This document shows positions 1-7,645 of a stretch of 64,000 nt of DNA, piece after piece (positions within the stretch are counted from its first letter, which is position 1; the number at the start of each line of letters is the position of its first letter). The translations under genes were made by a program, and so were the position numbers. A model generated the notes under the pieces. It saw nothing but the letters and a program-made list of their open reading frames with translations, was not told where the DNA came from and did not search any database. Source of the stretch: Oscillospiraceae bacterium (lineage in GTDB: Bacteria > Bacillota > Clostridia > Oscillospirales > Acutalibacteraceae); assembly GCA_031256825.1 (NCBI GenBank), contig JAIRPV010000004.1, forward strand, positions 1-64,000. The letters run 5' to 3'.

Positions 1-714
1 CAAAACCTTGTGCCCAAAACGCTTTGCAATGGCTTCGACATGTCGCTTTCTATGGAACGATGCATTATCGAGAATGAGTACGCTTCCGCGATAAAGGGCG
101 GGACAAAGACGCCAATTGAGCCACAATTCAAACCGCTCGCCAGTCATGCTGCCTGCAGATAAATCTTGCGCTATCACTTCACCGTCATAAAGACCAGCGA
201 CGATATTTGTGCGTCCAAACCGCTTGCCTGATCGCTCCAAAAACACGCGTTCTCCCCTCGGCGCACGTGCCAGCGGTCGCTCCATGAACTCTTCCACACC
301 GCATTCGTCAATGTAGCAAATCCTTGATTTATCGCGGATTTTGCTCAATTTTCGGTCGAATTCGGCTCGCTTCTTTTCATCGCGTTCCCGGTAGATCGGA
401 GTCGTTTTTTTAAAGTTATTTTCTCCCGCTTGAGCGCTTTTTCAGCGCCGGCAATTGAACCGCCAAATTCGGCAGCGATTTCTTTGAGCAAAGCGCCGCT
501 GCGCCGCGATGTAAGCACGCAAACTTTCGGACTCGAATTTACGGGGTTTTCTGTCGAGCTCCTTTTTCTCAACTGTACCCGTTTTCGAGTAGACATCATG
601 CCATTTCTGAATGGTTGACACCGAAATCCCAAAAGTTGCGGCGGCCGCTCTGCGCGTGTGTCCTTTTTCGATGAATTCCATCACTTTTTCGCGTAAATCT
701 TTACTATAACTCAT
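1..714 (-). pseudogene. IS630 transposase, frameshifted and partial
   Basis: The reading starts at 714 (MSYSKDLREKV) with a helix-turn-helix (residues about 20-45, RRAAAATFGISVSTIQKW). It then needs two frame changes. Near 495-505 the frame jumps by what looks like a 2-nt deletion (AAQ then ALLKEIAAEFGGS), which should inactivate it. At 405-411 a run of seven A residues on the coding strand (ITLKK then TTPIYRERDE) matches the A-run where IS630 elements use programmed -1 frameshifting. The last frame carries the DDE nuclease core: first Asp in YIDECGVEE, second Asp in LILDNASFH. The final Glu lies outside the window. Family identity is firm. Whether the first frameshift is a mutation or a sequence error cannot be told here. 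Confidence 0.8.
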
Positions 715-720
715 GTCTCT

Positions 721-749
721 ATTCTACCATATTCAGTTGCTTATGTCAA
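721..749 (-). promoter_or_regulatory. Transposase promoter
   Basis: On the minus strand TTGACA (744-749) and TAGAAT (721-726) are separated by exactly 17 bp, a near-consensus housekeeping promoter. The -10 box lies only six bases before the transposase ATG, so a transcript would be leaderless or start inside the gene. I see no ribosome binding site for this start. Confidence 0.6.
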
Positions 750-806
750 GTGGAATAGATATATTAGGTGAAGGGCGCGAGAAATATACGAAATGAGGTA
801 TTGATT

Positions 807-1037
807 ATGAAGAAACTCACCTGCATCCTTTTGTCTTCCACTGTGTTGTCATCCTTGCCTTGCGCCAGCAAAGCTGCGGCGCTCCCCTGCCCAACTCTCC
901 CAAGGCCTGCGCAAAATCTTCGGCAGGCCATCTTTATTCCGTGCGGCATTTGCAAAAAGCCAGCTATCCCTACGCAAGATATCCTTTGCGCTTCCGGCCT
1001 CCCTGCGCCAGCACAACCACAAGAAAAGCAAAGCTAA
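807..1037 (+). CDS. Possible small secreted Cys-rich protein
   Basis: A 76-residue reading starts at an ATG preceded by GAGG at an 8-nt distance. The N-terminus (MKKLTCILLSSTVLSS) has the look of a signal peptide, followed by a Pro- and Cys-containing tail without recognisable domains. Against it being real: it overlaps by 68 bases, convergently, the end of the sortase-anchored protein gene, and its distal half has the composition of an antisense shadow. It could be the start of a gene whose remainder was lost when the insertion sequence arrived. I do not recognise a family. Confidence 0.25.
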   Translation: MKKLTCILLSSTVLSSLPCASKAAALPCPTLPRPAQNLRQAIFIPCGICKKPAIPTQDILCASGLPAPAQPQEKQS

Positions 1038-2940
1038 CCAGCATCATCCCAACCCAAATCCACAAACGGCTGTTGCCGCCGGTATTCGGGAAATCAATCG
1101 GATCGCCGGGATAATTCGCGCCCTTGTAGACATTTTTCATGCCATATCCGCCCCCTGTTGGGGTCATTGTGTAGCCCGGCACAGGATCCTCCGCGACGGT
1201 ATAGCGCGCAACGGAGCCATCTTCCCTGTATTTGGGCAGCGTAAAGCGGTAAGCCCAGCCATTTTCGGCAGTAACCCGCTTTGATGCAACGATCATGCCA
1301 TCGTCTAACATGTGCACAACAATGCTCTGCGGGGCTTGCCCCCTGTTGCCGCTGTGATCCCAGATTTTCGTGCCGGAAAGCTCGACTTCCGCATAGCTTT
1401 CGTGCGTATTCGTCACGTTATAACCGTCAATTGTTGTCGCGTATCCTGGCAGGCGCGCCTCTTCCACCACATAAGAGATCTCTTTCCCCGCCGCGTCGTA
1501 TTTCGGCAGTTCAAACGACCACTTCCAATGATCCGCCGCCGTGAACGCGTCGGTCAGAACGGTTTTTCCGTCCGCTTTGACGATGATTTCCAGCGATTTG
1601 GGTCGCTGGTTCGCCGGCAGTGAGCCGTGCCGCCATGTTTTCGCGCCCTGAATGGTCACAGTGCCGGTGCGCGGCGGCTGTATCACAGGCGGGTTTGTGG
1701 GCGGCTGCGTTGTTGTCGTCGTTGCTGTCGTCGAAGTCGTTGGCATTATATTTGTCGTCGTCGTTGCTGTCGTTGAAGTTGTTGGCATTATATTTGTCGT
1801 CGTCGTTGCTGTCGTCGAAGTTGTCGGCATTGTATTTGTCGTCGTCGTTGCTGTCGTCGAAGTTGTCGGCGTTGTCGGTGGTTCCGGCCCTGGCTCCGAT
1901 ATGCCCTGCGCCGACCATACCCACTTGATAAGCCCCAGCAAGCCCTGATATTCGTTGCCCAGCTGCGGCGCAAGGATAAGCTCCACATGGAGTGTTTTGC
2001 GTTGCGCCGCCGCAAATATGCCAAGGCTTACGTCGTTGGACATAGAAGCGGGGTTTGCCCGGCCAGAAAGCGGATCGCCCCAAACCGGCCCGCTATAGAG
2101 CACCTCTCCGCGCTCGTCCGTAACCGTAATCGTCGCATATTCCCGCAATAACCGGGTCACCAGCGCAAGCGTTTCGGGGTCTTCGGCAAAGCTTTGGTTG
2201 ATATCTTCGGCGCGCAAAAACAGTTCCGCCGGTTCTCCGGAGGTATTTGCCACCTCAATGGACTGCGTGCGGGTTTCGCCGGGCAGCAGACGCTTAAAAT
2301 TCGCGAAAAGATCGGTGGTTTCCGGGTCGAACACAAACTCTTTTTTGCTGGTGAATTCAACTTTTGTCGCGGCAAGGCTGCTTCCCTGCGCCTGATAAGA
2401 AACCCCAATCTCTCCCAGCGTCTTGCCCCAAAGCGCAATTCCGCCCCCCGCCGCCTGCACGCACTCCATCTTCACCAAAATATCCGCCGTCAGCCCCGCG
2501 TATTCGTTGCCGGTTTCTTCGTCAATAGAAAAGCTGTTCAACAGCGGCTCAAGGGTGCTTTCGCCCGGCGCAAGCACGCCTTTATAATAGTAATACCCAT
2601 CCGGCTCAAGCTGCCAATACCGGGTATTGACATGAAGGCGAATGTTATCTGCCGAAAGGCTGCCGTCGCGCCAGGCAGGCGCAAGGCTGACACGCACCAG
2701 GCAATCGGCCTGGCCGGTGTTTTTCACATTGACAATTTTAGAAACCGTGGCGCCGGGATAAACGTCGCTGGCTTCTATGTATTCCTCCACAATCATGCCC
2801 TGCACGCCCGCCAGATCAACCGCGTGCACGGAAGGCGCGGCAACCCGCCAGGCGGCCTGCGTTGTGCCCGCCGTGCTGATGACGCACAGCACAACCGCCA
2901 GGCAGACGAGCAAATTGCGCCGCGTTTGTCTGTGTTTCAT
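970..2940 (-). CDS. Sortase-anchored surface protein with Thr-rich linker and Cna_B repeats
   Basis: A 656-residue cell-wall protein. Residues 1-30 form a signal peptide. Residues about 35-350 hold two TasA-like beta domains (VYPGATVSKIVNVKNTG; LLPGETRTQSIEVANTSG) similar in style to the SipW substrates upstream. Residues about 355-415 are a Thr-rich linker built from 14-residue repeats. Two Cna_B-type domains follow (about 420-600: VTIQGAKTW...PKYDAAGKEISYVVEE and VELSGTKIW...YTVAEDPVPGY). The end is a sorting signal: FPNTG, hydrophobic segment, and RKRK tail. No sortase gene lies in the window. The start overlaps the preceding gene by ATGA, so translation is coupled. This is the last gene of the locus. 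Role inferred: adhesin or matrix anchor. Confidence 0.9.
   Translation of the reverse strand: MKHRQTRRNLLVCLAVVLCVISTAGTTQAAWRVAAPSVHAVDLAGVQGMIVEEYIEASDVYPGATVSKIVNVKNTGQADCLVRVSLAPAWRDGSLSADNIRLHVNTRYWQLEPDGYYYYKGVLAPGESTLEPLLNSFSIDEETGNEYAGLTADILVKMECVQAAGGGIALWGKTLGEIGVSYQAQGSSLAATKVEFTSKKEFVFDPETTDLFANFKRLLPGETRTQSIEVANTSGEPAELFLRAEDINQSFAEDPETLALVTRLLREYATITVTDERGEVLYSGPVWGDPLSGRANPASMSNDVSLGIFAAAQRKTLHVELILAPQLGNEYQGLLGLIKWVWSAQGISEPGPEPPTTPTTSTTATTTTNTMPTTSTTATTTTNIMPTTSTTATTTTNIMPTTSTTATTTTTQPPTNPPVIQPPRTGTVTIQGAKTWRHGSLPANQRPKSLEIIVKADGKTVLTDAFTAADHWKWSFELPKYDAAGKEISYVVEEARLPGYATTIDGYNVTNTHESYAEVELSGTKIWDHSGNRGQAPQSIVVHMLDDGMIVASKRVTAENGWAYRFTLPKYREDGSVARYTVAEDPVPGYTMTPTGGGYGMKNVYKGANYPGDPIDFPNTGGNSRLWIWVGMMLVSFAFLVVVLAQGGRKRKGYLA
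1699..1866 (-). repeat. Four 42-bp in-frame repeats encoding a Thr-rich linker
   Basis: Four adjacent copies of a 42-bp unit encode TTSTTATTTTNIMP-type 14-mers, the last copy diverging to end in QPP. The unit is a multiple of three, so copy-number change would alter linker length without breaking the frame. The linker separates the N-terminal beta domains from the Cna_B stalk. Confidence 0.9.
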
Positions 2941-3683
2941 GCCTCCACCTCCACGCCCGTGGCTTTATTCAGCGCCGCAAAAGCCGCCGCCGCGCCGGTC
3001 ATTTCATCGGACTGCATCGCTTCCGCCTTCAGGCGCAGCCGGTAGCCAGCAGCGCTGCTGAGCAGTTCAAACGCCCTGCCCGAAAGATCCTGCGCAATCA
3101 CCACATGCGAAAAGAGGGTTGCGCTGTCGTTGCTTGCGGCGTCAAAAATGCCGTTGTCCGCAATGTAATTATAATAACGCACGGCGGGCGTTCCCCGCGC
3201 ATGTCCCGCGTAAACAAATGCCGCGCGATTATATCCGCTGTCAATTTTTCCCTGTGCTTGCAGCGCTTCCAGTTCCGCCAGAGCATACGTTTTATCTTCC
3301 GAAAGCGCCTGCGTTTTGTCATAAAAAAGCGTCTGCAAAATCAGCGCAAGGCGCGCCTCGTCCGCCAAAAGCGCCCCAGTTCCGTCCACAATTTCCAGCC
3401 TGACCCGCATATAGCTCCGGCCAGAAAGCGCCGTAACGGTCGGGTCTTTCCGGCGCACCGCGCCCGGCTGAAGATCAAGCCCGTCGGCGTCGTTCCAGTG
3501 CGGCTCATCCAGCTGCAATTTAATTTTGCCCATGGTGAACGTATTTTTCACCTCGCCGCCGCCGGTGAACCAGGCCATAGCGCCGCCCACGGCGATCACA
3601 ATCACCAGCGCAACGCCCAAAAAAGCAAGCACCGCGCCGCTTGCGATTTTTTTGATCCTGCGGTTTTGTTCGCGCCGCCTCAT
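2937..3683 (-). CDS. SipW-dependent TasA/camelysin-like surface protein
   Basis: 248 residues. The ATG at 3683 is chosen over an upstream one because GAGGAGG lies seven bases before it and because it overlaps the sipW stop by ATGA. A basic N-terminus (RRREQNRRIKKI) is followed by a membrane segment ending AVGGAMAWFTGGGEVKNTFT, the pattern of SipW-cleaved signal peptides where an aromatic-rich cleavage region precedes NTF. The mature part carries LDEPHWN, the variant of the xLxEPxW motif shared by all paralogs in this locus, and RKDPTVTALSG. It lacks the Cys/His insertion found in two of the paralogs. Probable matrix or fibre-forming protein. Confidence 0.85.
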   Translation of the reverse strand: MRRREQNRRIKKIASGAVLAFLGVALVIVIAVGGAMAWFTGGGEVKNTFTMGKIKLQLDEPHWNDADGLDLQPGAVRRKDPTVTALSGRSYMRVRLEIVDGTGALLADEARLALILQTLFYDKTQALSEDKTYALAELEALQAQGKIDSGYNRAAFVYAGHARGTPAVRYYNYIADNGIFDAASNDSATLFSHVVIAQDLSGRAFELLSSAAGYRLRLKAEAMQSDEMTGAAAAFAALNKATGVEVEA

Positions 3684-4273
3684 ATGCTTGCCCTCCTCAG
3701 TAATTCCCATATCACCGGATCATCCGCTGTCTCCTCCCCTATTTCGTCCAACAGCGTTTCCAGTGTCATGTCCAAATCCGGCTCGTTAACTTCCGGCTTT
3801 TTCGTCCAGATGCTTAAAATCGTCGTCAGCAAATAGATCGCCGCGATGGCCGTCACCGCAATAATTTTCCCATGCGTGGTGGAAAGCGCCATAAACACGA
3901 AACCCGCCACAGGCAGATGAAAGCGCACCACGCCAATGATGTTGTCGTATCGGTTGGGCGGATCGAACGCATCGGCGGCGTTGGCAACGCCGCGGGTGAT
4001 AAACTCGCCCTTCTCCCGGTCAATGCGCTCCACCCGGTGGGTGACGACTTCGTCGCCGCTGATGACGAACGAAATATCGTCGCCCACCTGGATTTCTTCC
4101 GCTGGCGTGGGCACAATCACCACCAGGGAACCCACGGGGAGTTCCGGCTCCATGCTACCGCTGACCACCGCGCGCATTTCAACGCCCAGCAGTTTTGGTA
4201 CGGCAATCGCCGTGATGGCCAGCAGCAGCAGCGCCGTGGAACCCCAAAAGAGAATTCGCCTGATGGTGAGCAT
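3680..4273 (-). CDS. sipW: Signal peptidase I, SipW type
   Basis: A 197-residue membrane serine protease of the archaeal/ER type. It has an N-terminal membrane segment (residues 5-28), the catalytic Ser40 in VVSGSMEP, and His79 in VTHRV in place of the Lys used by ordinary bacterial signal peptidases. A GD/ISF box (residues 64-70) and a C-terminal membrane segment (about 118-150) follow, with an acidic tail. In Bacillus SipW processes TasA and TapA. Here it sits among five genes with SipW-type signal peptides, which are its evident substrates. It is coupled by ATGA to the next gene. Confidence 0.95.
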   Translation of the reverse strand: MLTIRRILFWGSTALLLLAITAIAVPKLLGVEMRAVVSGSMEPELPVGSLVVIVPTPAEEIQVGDDISFVISGDEVVTHRVERIDREKGEFITRGVANAADAFDPPNRYDNIIGVVRFHLPVAGFVFMALSTTHGKIIAVTAIAAIYLLTTILSIWTKKPEVNEPDLDMTLETLLDEIGEETADDPVIWELLRRASI

Positions 4274-4300
4274 GTGCGCTCCCAGCTTCCCTTGTTAAAA

Positions 4301-5215
4301 TCAGTTAAACAGGGTAATCAGCGCGTCGTCGGCATAATCCAGCGCCGGATCGGCGCCGTTCAGGCCGTCGAAGGTATCCGCCTGCACCACGGCGCCTTCC
4401 ACCCGGATGGTGAAGTTGCCAAGGCCGCTGAGCACAGTCGTATGTCCGCATGCGGGCAGCCCCGTGTCAGGATCCAGCACGAGCGAACCAACAAGGCTCG
4501 GGCAGGTGGGTTCATGCACTTGCACAGCGTTGCAGTCGCAGGTTGCGCCGCCGAGCGAGCCGCCGCCGGCCACGGTGGAAATCTGGGCTTCCGTATTCGT
4601 TCCGTTATAAAGCGCGCAGCGCTCATGGTGACGGTAAGTGATAGTGCAAAGCGCCGGGTCGTGCGCGCCGAACGCGTAGCAGCTGTCGTCATGCCCATAA
4701 TCGCCCAGCATCCACTCAAATTCATCGTTGGTTGTGTCGCTCGGAATGACGATCTTGTAGAAAATCGGGTCGCTGGTCACACCCTGGGGCAGCGTTTTGT
4801 TGTAGATCCAAATCTGCTGGGGATCATTGGTTGTGCCAACCTTTTGGTACCAGTTGGCGCTCCAGTCAATCTCGATGATCGTCATCAGCTTGGTCATGTC
4901 GGCAACGCTTAGCTCGTTGCCCGCGCCGTCCAGCCAGGTCAAACGGATGGCGGCATATTCCACCACGGCGTTTTTGCTGGTGTTGGTGATCTGCGGGTCT
5001 TTGTCAATCTCGCTGCCGGGGGTCAGGTTTTCCGCCGAAGGGGGATCCCAGGATGGTTCGTCCAGATGGCCGGTGATGTTCTTGGCAAATGTAAAAACGT
5101 TTTCTGCGGTTTCGGTGCTGGCCCAAAGCCACGCCAGGGTAGCGCCCACGGCAATCGCGGCCACCAATAAAACGGAAAGCAGAATGGTAAGGTTGCGTTT
5201 TTTCTTGTGCGTCAT
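4301..5215 (-). CDS. SipW-dependent surface protein with Cys/His-rich insertion
   Basis: 304 residues. A lysine-rich start and membrane segment (10-32) end in ATLAWLWAS, then FTFAKNITG, typical of a SipW-cleaved leader. The TasA-like part holds LDEPSWD and KDPQITNTSKN. Residues 179-258 contain seven Cys (179, 190, 200, 226, 228, 238, 256) and paired His196-His197 plus His234 and His258, a pattern kept in the neighbouring paralog. Such spacing could bind a metal or form disulfides; this is inference. The C-terminus returns to the beta-rich pattern (RVEGAVVQADTF). It sits 27 bp upstream of sipW. Confidence 0.85.
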   Translation of the reverse strand: MTHKKKRNLTILLSVLLVAAIAVGATLAWLWASTETAENVFTFAKNITGHLDEPSWDPPSAENLTPGSEIDKDPQITNTSKNAVVEYAAIRLTWLDGAGNELSVADMTKLMTIIEIDWSANWYQKVGTTNDPQQIWIYNKTLPQGVTSDPIFYKIVIPSDTTNDEFEWMLGDYGHDDSCYAFGAHDPALCTITYRHHERCALYNGTNTEAQISTVAGGGSLGGATCDCNAVQVHEPTCPSLVGSLVLDPDTGLPACGHTTVLSGLGNFTIRVEGAVVQADTFDGLNGADPALDYADDALITLFN

Positions 5216-5265
5216 GGGGGTTGCCTCCTTTGATTCATAATATAACGTTCGCCATAGGCGCTATG

Positions 5266-6234
5266 TCACGGCGTATAGGGATGCGCGCCGAGCAGCGACA
5301 CCAGAGCGGGGTCGGCGTCGGTCAGGCCGGTGAATGCGTCTGCCTGCACAACAGCGGCCTGCACAACGATATGGAAGCCGTTGATGGTGCCGGCCAGGGT
5401 GTGGCAAGTGGGGTTCTTCAGAACAGGCACGAGCGCCGGGCAGCCGGACTGATGCTGATTGGCGGGGGTGCAGTCGCAGGTTTTGCCGCCAACAGTGCCG
5501 CCTTTGGCTGTCGCGGCAATTTGCGCGGGGGTTCCGGTTCCGGCGAAGAGCGCGCACTTGGCGTGATGCTTATACGTGATGGTGCAAACGCCCGGGTTGT
5601 GCGCCGCTTCATTGTACGTATAGCAATCGTCCGTGTGGGTCATCACCATGTTGGCCATCCAGCCATATTCCGCATCCCAGTCCGTGCCTGTGCCCAGCGC
5701 CGGGCTGCGCAGCCCCTGGCGGATGGTAACGGTGCTAAACAGGGGGTTTGTGATCTCGCCGGGGGCGATGGCGTTCTTATAAAGCCAAATTTGCTGCGGC
5801 GTGTTCACTGTGGAAGCGGCGGAAAGCTGCCAATCCGCTGTGTTGAAGTCCACATCAATCAGATCAAGCAGGCGCAGCGTTTCGGCCGCGCTGAGCACCG
5901 CGCCGTCGCCCTTGGTAAAGACCACGCGGATTGCCGTGTATTCGCTGAGTTTGTTGCCGCTGGTATTGGTGACCTGCGGATCCTTCCGGATCACCGCGCC
6001 GGGGGTGAGGTTCGTGATTTCGCCGGTTGGAGGGGGCGGCGTATTGGGGTCGTTGTCGGGATCCCAGTTGGGTTCGTTGAGCACGGCCTTGATGTTCTCG
6101 TCGAACGAAAAGGCGTTGTCGTACTCTTTTGTCATCGCCGAAAGGTACGCGAAGGTGCCGCCGATGGCCAGTAGGGCCACCAATGCCAGGGAGAGCGCTG
6201 CGGTCAATTTTTTCTTTCTTTTGGACGCTTTCAT
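5266..6234 (-). CDS. SipW-dependent surface protein with Cys/His-rich insertion (paralog)
   Basis: 322 residues, clearly duplicated with the following gene. Signal region KRKKKLTAALS to GGTFAYLSAMT, then NAFSFDENIKAVLNEPNWD. A short Pro-rich loop (NTPPPPTG, residues 64-71) is unique to this copy. The conserved Cys/His segment has Cys204, 217, 227, 253, 255, 265, 277 with His223-His224, His261 and His278. The shared core around it is CTITYKHHAKCAL, against CTITYRHHERCAL in the paralog. The C-terminal VVQADAFTGLTDADPAL repeats the paralog ending. A good ribosome binding site (GGAAGAA) precedes the start. Confidence 0.85.
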   Translation of the reverse strand: MKASKRKKKLTAALSLALVALLAIGGTFAYLSAMTKEYDNAFSFDENIKAVLNEPNWDPDNDPNTPPPPTGEITNLTPGAVIRKDPQVTNTSGNKLSEYTAIRVVFTKGDGAVLSAAETLRLLDLIDVDFNTADWQLSAASTVNTPQQIWLYKNAIAPGEITNPLFSTVTIRQGLRSPALGTGTDWDAEYGWMANMVMTHTDDCYTYNEAAHNPGVCTITYKHHAKCALFAGTGTPAQIAATAKGGTVGGKTCDCTPANQHQSGCPALVPVLKNPTCHTLAGTINGFHIVVQAAVVQADAFTGLTDADPALVSLLGAHPYTP

Positions 6235-6317
6235 AGGGGTTCTTCCTTTCTGGTTGGTATTGGGTTCTATCCAAGCTCCGTTTGGCCTAAGCCGCCCGGC
6301 CTAAAGATACAAAGCGC

Positions 6318-6989
6318 TTACGGGAACAGGCCGACCAGCGTGTCGGCGGCGTTGGCTGCGGCGGGGAAACTTCCGGCGTCCACAGCCGCGCCCTCCAGCT
6401 TCAAATCAATTGTGCCCAGGGATTTCAGCCAGTTCAGGTCGGCTTCCGTCATGGGATGATCGTTGTCATATTTGTTCTGCACGCGCAGCGCGGTGAACAG
6501 CGGCTCCGTTACCTCGCCGGGCGCCAACGCCTGATCGTAGTAAAAAACAAGCGGCTGGGCTGCGGAAGTCACCGTGCCCGAAGTCTGCTGATAACTCCCC
6601 GCGCAAAGCACCCACCTGGCGCTCAGCCCCTCGATACGCATCAGATGAAGCAGGCGCAGCAATTCCGCGCTGCTGAACAGCGCGCCGCTGCCGGTGAAAA
6701 TTTTCATGCGCACCGCCACATATTCGCTCTGATCCTTGCTCGTGTTGGTGATGATGGGGTCTTTGCGGATGGTCTTGCCCGGAACCAGCCTGAGGCCTTC
6801 CGCCGCGTCCCAGTTCGGCTCCGTCAGCCGCGCGCGCAAATCTTCGCCGGCAAGGCTGAACGCGTTTTGATAATCCCGCGTCACCGCATGAAGATAAGCC
6901 AGCGAAGAGCCGGTCGCAACCATGCCCACCAGCAGCAGGCACAAGAGCGTCAGCAAAAGCTTCTTGCCAAAAAATGCTCGTATTCTCAT
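6318..6989 (-). CDS. SipW-dependent TasA-like surface protein
   Basis: 223 residues from an ATG at 6989 placed 6 bases after AAGGAGGG; a longer upstream reading lacks such a site. The leader is MRIRAFFGKK plus a membrane segment ending SSLAYLHAVTRDYQNAFS. The mature part has LTEPNWDA, GKTIRKDPIITNTSKDQ and a C-terminal KLEGAAVDAGSFPAAANAADTL. This matches the paralogs at 4301 and 5266 but without their Cys/His insertion, so it shows the minimal fold of the group. Located 16 bp downstream of the next gene in the operon. Confidence 0.85.
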   Translation of the reverse strand: MRIRAFFGKKLLLTLLCLLLVGMVATGSSLAYLHAVTRDYQNAFSLAGEDLRARLTEPNWDAAEGLRLVPGKTIRKDPIITNTSKDQSEYVAVRMKIFTGSGALFSSAELLRLLHLMRIEGLSARWVLCAGSYQQTSGTVTSAAQPLVFYYDQALAPGEVTEPLFTALRVQNKYDNDHPMTEADLNWLKSLGTIDLKLEGAAVDAGSFPAAANAADTLVGLFP

Positions 6990-7005
6990 TGCGCATCCCT
7001 CCTTT

Positions 7006-7629
7006 TCAGGGCGAAACCGTTCCGTCGCTAACAGTGACGTCCCACTCCCGCCAGGATTCCCCCTCCGCCTGCAAACTGTCGGCAATGACTTCCACTTTGA
7101 TCTGCGCGCCCGCGCCATATTTCGCCCTCCCGGCCGCAGTCAGGCTGACTTTGCGCAGCAGCAGTGCCGTCTGGTTTAGGCCGCTGACAGGTTCCAGCAC
7201 GGTTCTGTAATAAAAGAAGCCGTCTTGATAGAACCAGTTCGCGCTCCAGGCGGAATCAAACTCAAAAATCACGTCGCCCAGCGTCATCTGGTTTCCGGTG
7301 GGCGCGGCCATGCCGCCCAGATCGCTGGCGATCAAGTTGCCGCCGCTGTCGTAAATATACGGCACAATCATCGCGCGCACCATGCTCTTCACATAGGCCG
7401 CGCCCGTTGGAACACGCAGGCGCACCTGTTTGGCATTCCAGCCGTCGAAGGTTTCTTCCGCCGTGATCCCCGTGTTCCCAATGGCCAGGGGGTTATCCAG
7501 GGAAGCTGTGCGGGTGGTCATCAGAGCGAACGTGGCTTCCACCATCACACACAGCGTCAGAACAATCAGCGCAACGCCCATCGCGTAAAATAACGCCGTC
7601 TGTCTGCGCTCCTTTTCTCCCCGCTCCAT
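7006..7629 (-). CDS. SipW-type surface protein, divergent member
   Basis: 207 residues with ribosome binding site AAGGAGGTGAA. A membrane segment (13-36) ends in EATFALMTTRTASLDNPLAIGNTG, a divergent version of the SipW-type signal. The body keeps the later signature SANWFYQDGFFYYRTVLEPV, also seen in the sortase-anchored protein (YYYYKGVLAPG) and in the protein at 60850 (WIYYGQALAPG). It begins 16 bp after the giant adhesin gene. A role in the same fibre or coat is inferred from position only. Confidence 0.75.
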   Translation of the reverse strand: MERGEKERRQTALFYAMGVALIVLTLCVMVEATFALMTTRTASLDNPLAIGNTGITAEETFDGWNAKQVRLRVPTGAAYVKSMVRAMIVPYIYDSGGNLIASDLGGMAAPTGNQMTLGDVIFEFDSAWSANWFYQDGFFYYRTVLEPVSGLNQTALLLRKVSLTAAGRAKYGAGAQIKVEVIADSLQAEGESWREWDVTVSDGTVSP

Positions 7630-7645
7630 TCCTTCACCTCCTTAT

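Larger units (their letters stand above)
1..749 (-). mobile_element. Left-truncated IS630-family insertion sequence
   Basis: The segment holds an IS630-type transposase reading leftward and its own promoter, and runs off the window edge, so only the upstream end of the element is present. IS630 elements insert at TA dinucleotides; a TA-rich stretch (760-765) follows the promoter, but I could not pair terminal inverted repeats because the other end is outside the window. The element lies downstream of the surface-protein operon that ends at 970, so it may have landed in that operon's terminator region. Confidence 0.75.

Noticed and set aside
1511..2083. 190-residue Asn/Asp-repeat frame
   Set aside because: A frame-shifted reading of the Thr-rich 42-bp repeats of the anchored protein.
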